Source: Leyella stercorea
GTDB taxonomy: Bacteria; Bacteroidota; Bacteroidia; Bacteroidales; Bacteroidaceae
Assembly: GCF_021531655.1 (NCBI RefSeq)
Contig: NZ_JADYUF010000075.1
Span: 1-7,403 of the forward strand
Length of the DNA: 7,403 bases
Reading direction: 5' to 3'
In this document: piece by piece, positions 7,184 to 7,403 of the stretch
How the letters are laid out: each line of letters opens with the position of its first letter
Position numbering within the stretch: position 1 is the stretch's first letter
Notes under the pieces: model-generated
What the model was told of the DNA's origin: nothing
Database searches by the model: none
What the model saw: the letters and a program-made list of their open reading frames with translations, nothing else
Program-made: the position numbers and the translations under genes

Positions 7184-7228
7184 TCAAGATGTGAGATAAG
7201 CTTTAGATAATCTCACATCTTGATTTTT
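7184..7228 (+). terminator. Rho-independent terminator of the efflux operon
   Basis: A perfect 14-bp stem, TCAAGATGTGAGAT (7184-7197) with its reverse complement (7210-7223), encloses a 12-base loop and is followed at once by TTTTT (7224-7228). It sits 37 bases after the adaptor stop codon. Read on the minus strand the stem is not followed by a T-run, so it should mainly stop plus-strand transcription and shield the convergent gene beyond it. Confidence 0.88.
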
Positions 7229-7247
7229 ACAACCTTTTATACAATAC

Positions 7248-7403
7248 TTATCTTCGTGATGAACGATAGGGCTTATTATTAATTGCTCCCAATCCTATCT
7301 TCTGTGTTCCATCCCAATTCGTCAGTTGGTCGGCACAACCATTGGAGCCACCAAGCGAAACGTATGTGTCTGCACTGCATGACATGTGGTCAACAAAAGC
7401 GAG
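7248..7403 (-). CDS. 3' end of an unidentified convergent gene (partial)
   Basis: On the minus strand a frame is open from the right edge of the window (7403) for 51 codons to a TAA whose complement is at 7248-7250. The peptide starts L-A-F-V-D-H-M-S-C-S, has a central Gly/Asn/Cys stretch (S-L-G-G-S-N-G-C-A-D) and ends in a basic tail, K-P-Y-R-S-S-R-R. The absence of stops over the whole run, and its position just past the operon terminator in convergent orientation, support a real C-terminus. I do not recognise the family, and the start lies outside the window. An internal ATG at codon 7 exists, but the open frame continues past it to the edge. Confidence 0.5.
   Translation of the reverse strand, partial: LAFVDHMSCSADTYVSLGGSNGCADQLTNWDGTQKIGLGAINNKPYRSSRR

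Overview
The window looks like DNA from a Bacteroidales bacterium (Prevotella/Bacteroides type). The reasons are moderate GC, a TAnnTTTG-type promoter element, A/T-rich translation starts without Shine-Dalgarno sequences, signal peptides ending in A-Q, and the gene order RND pump - TolC-like protein - lipoprotein adaptor. No ribosomal RNA or other taxonomic marker is present, so the assignment is an inference.

Layout. Bases 1-230 hold no convincing gene. At 234-258 lies a perfect 11-bp inverted repeat whose core reads TTGCAA-N5-TTGCAA, followed at 266-273 by a TATCTTTG promoter element. Five genes then run on the plus strand: a small exported His-rich protein (293-685), a PAP2-type membrane phosphatase (824-1594), a heavy-metal RND pump (1611-4736), a TolC-like outer-membrane protein (4733-5974) and a lipoprotein periplasmic adaptor (5971-7146). 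The last three are joined by two 4-bp ATGA stop/start overlaps. A strong intrinsic terminator (7184-7228) ends the block. Beyond it, the 3' end of an unidentified gene on the minus strand (7248-7403) converges on the operon and runs off the window.

How the genes work together. The three distal genes encode a complete tripartite efflux system across both membranes. The RND protein carries the DFG-x3-DGA-x3-VE signature of the zinc/cobalt/cadmium (Czc-like) branch. By an alignment made from memory, it lacks the methionine triad of the copper/silver pump CusA. A divalent cation such as Zn, Co, Cd or Ni is therefore more likely than Cu/Ag as substrate. The small HHHH-containing exported protein may bind the same metal in the periplasm. 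The PAP2 enzyme 16 bp upstream of the pump gene is the unexpected member and suggests a link to envelope lipid or undecaprenyl-phosphate metabolism.

The most interesting point is the palindrome. It matches the box described for the Fur-family nickel regulator Nur of Streptomyces, but it sits in front of what otherwise looks like an export operon. No metal sensor gene (MerR, ArsR or two-component) is present in the window, so the regulator must be encoded elsewhere.
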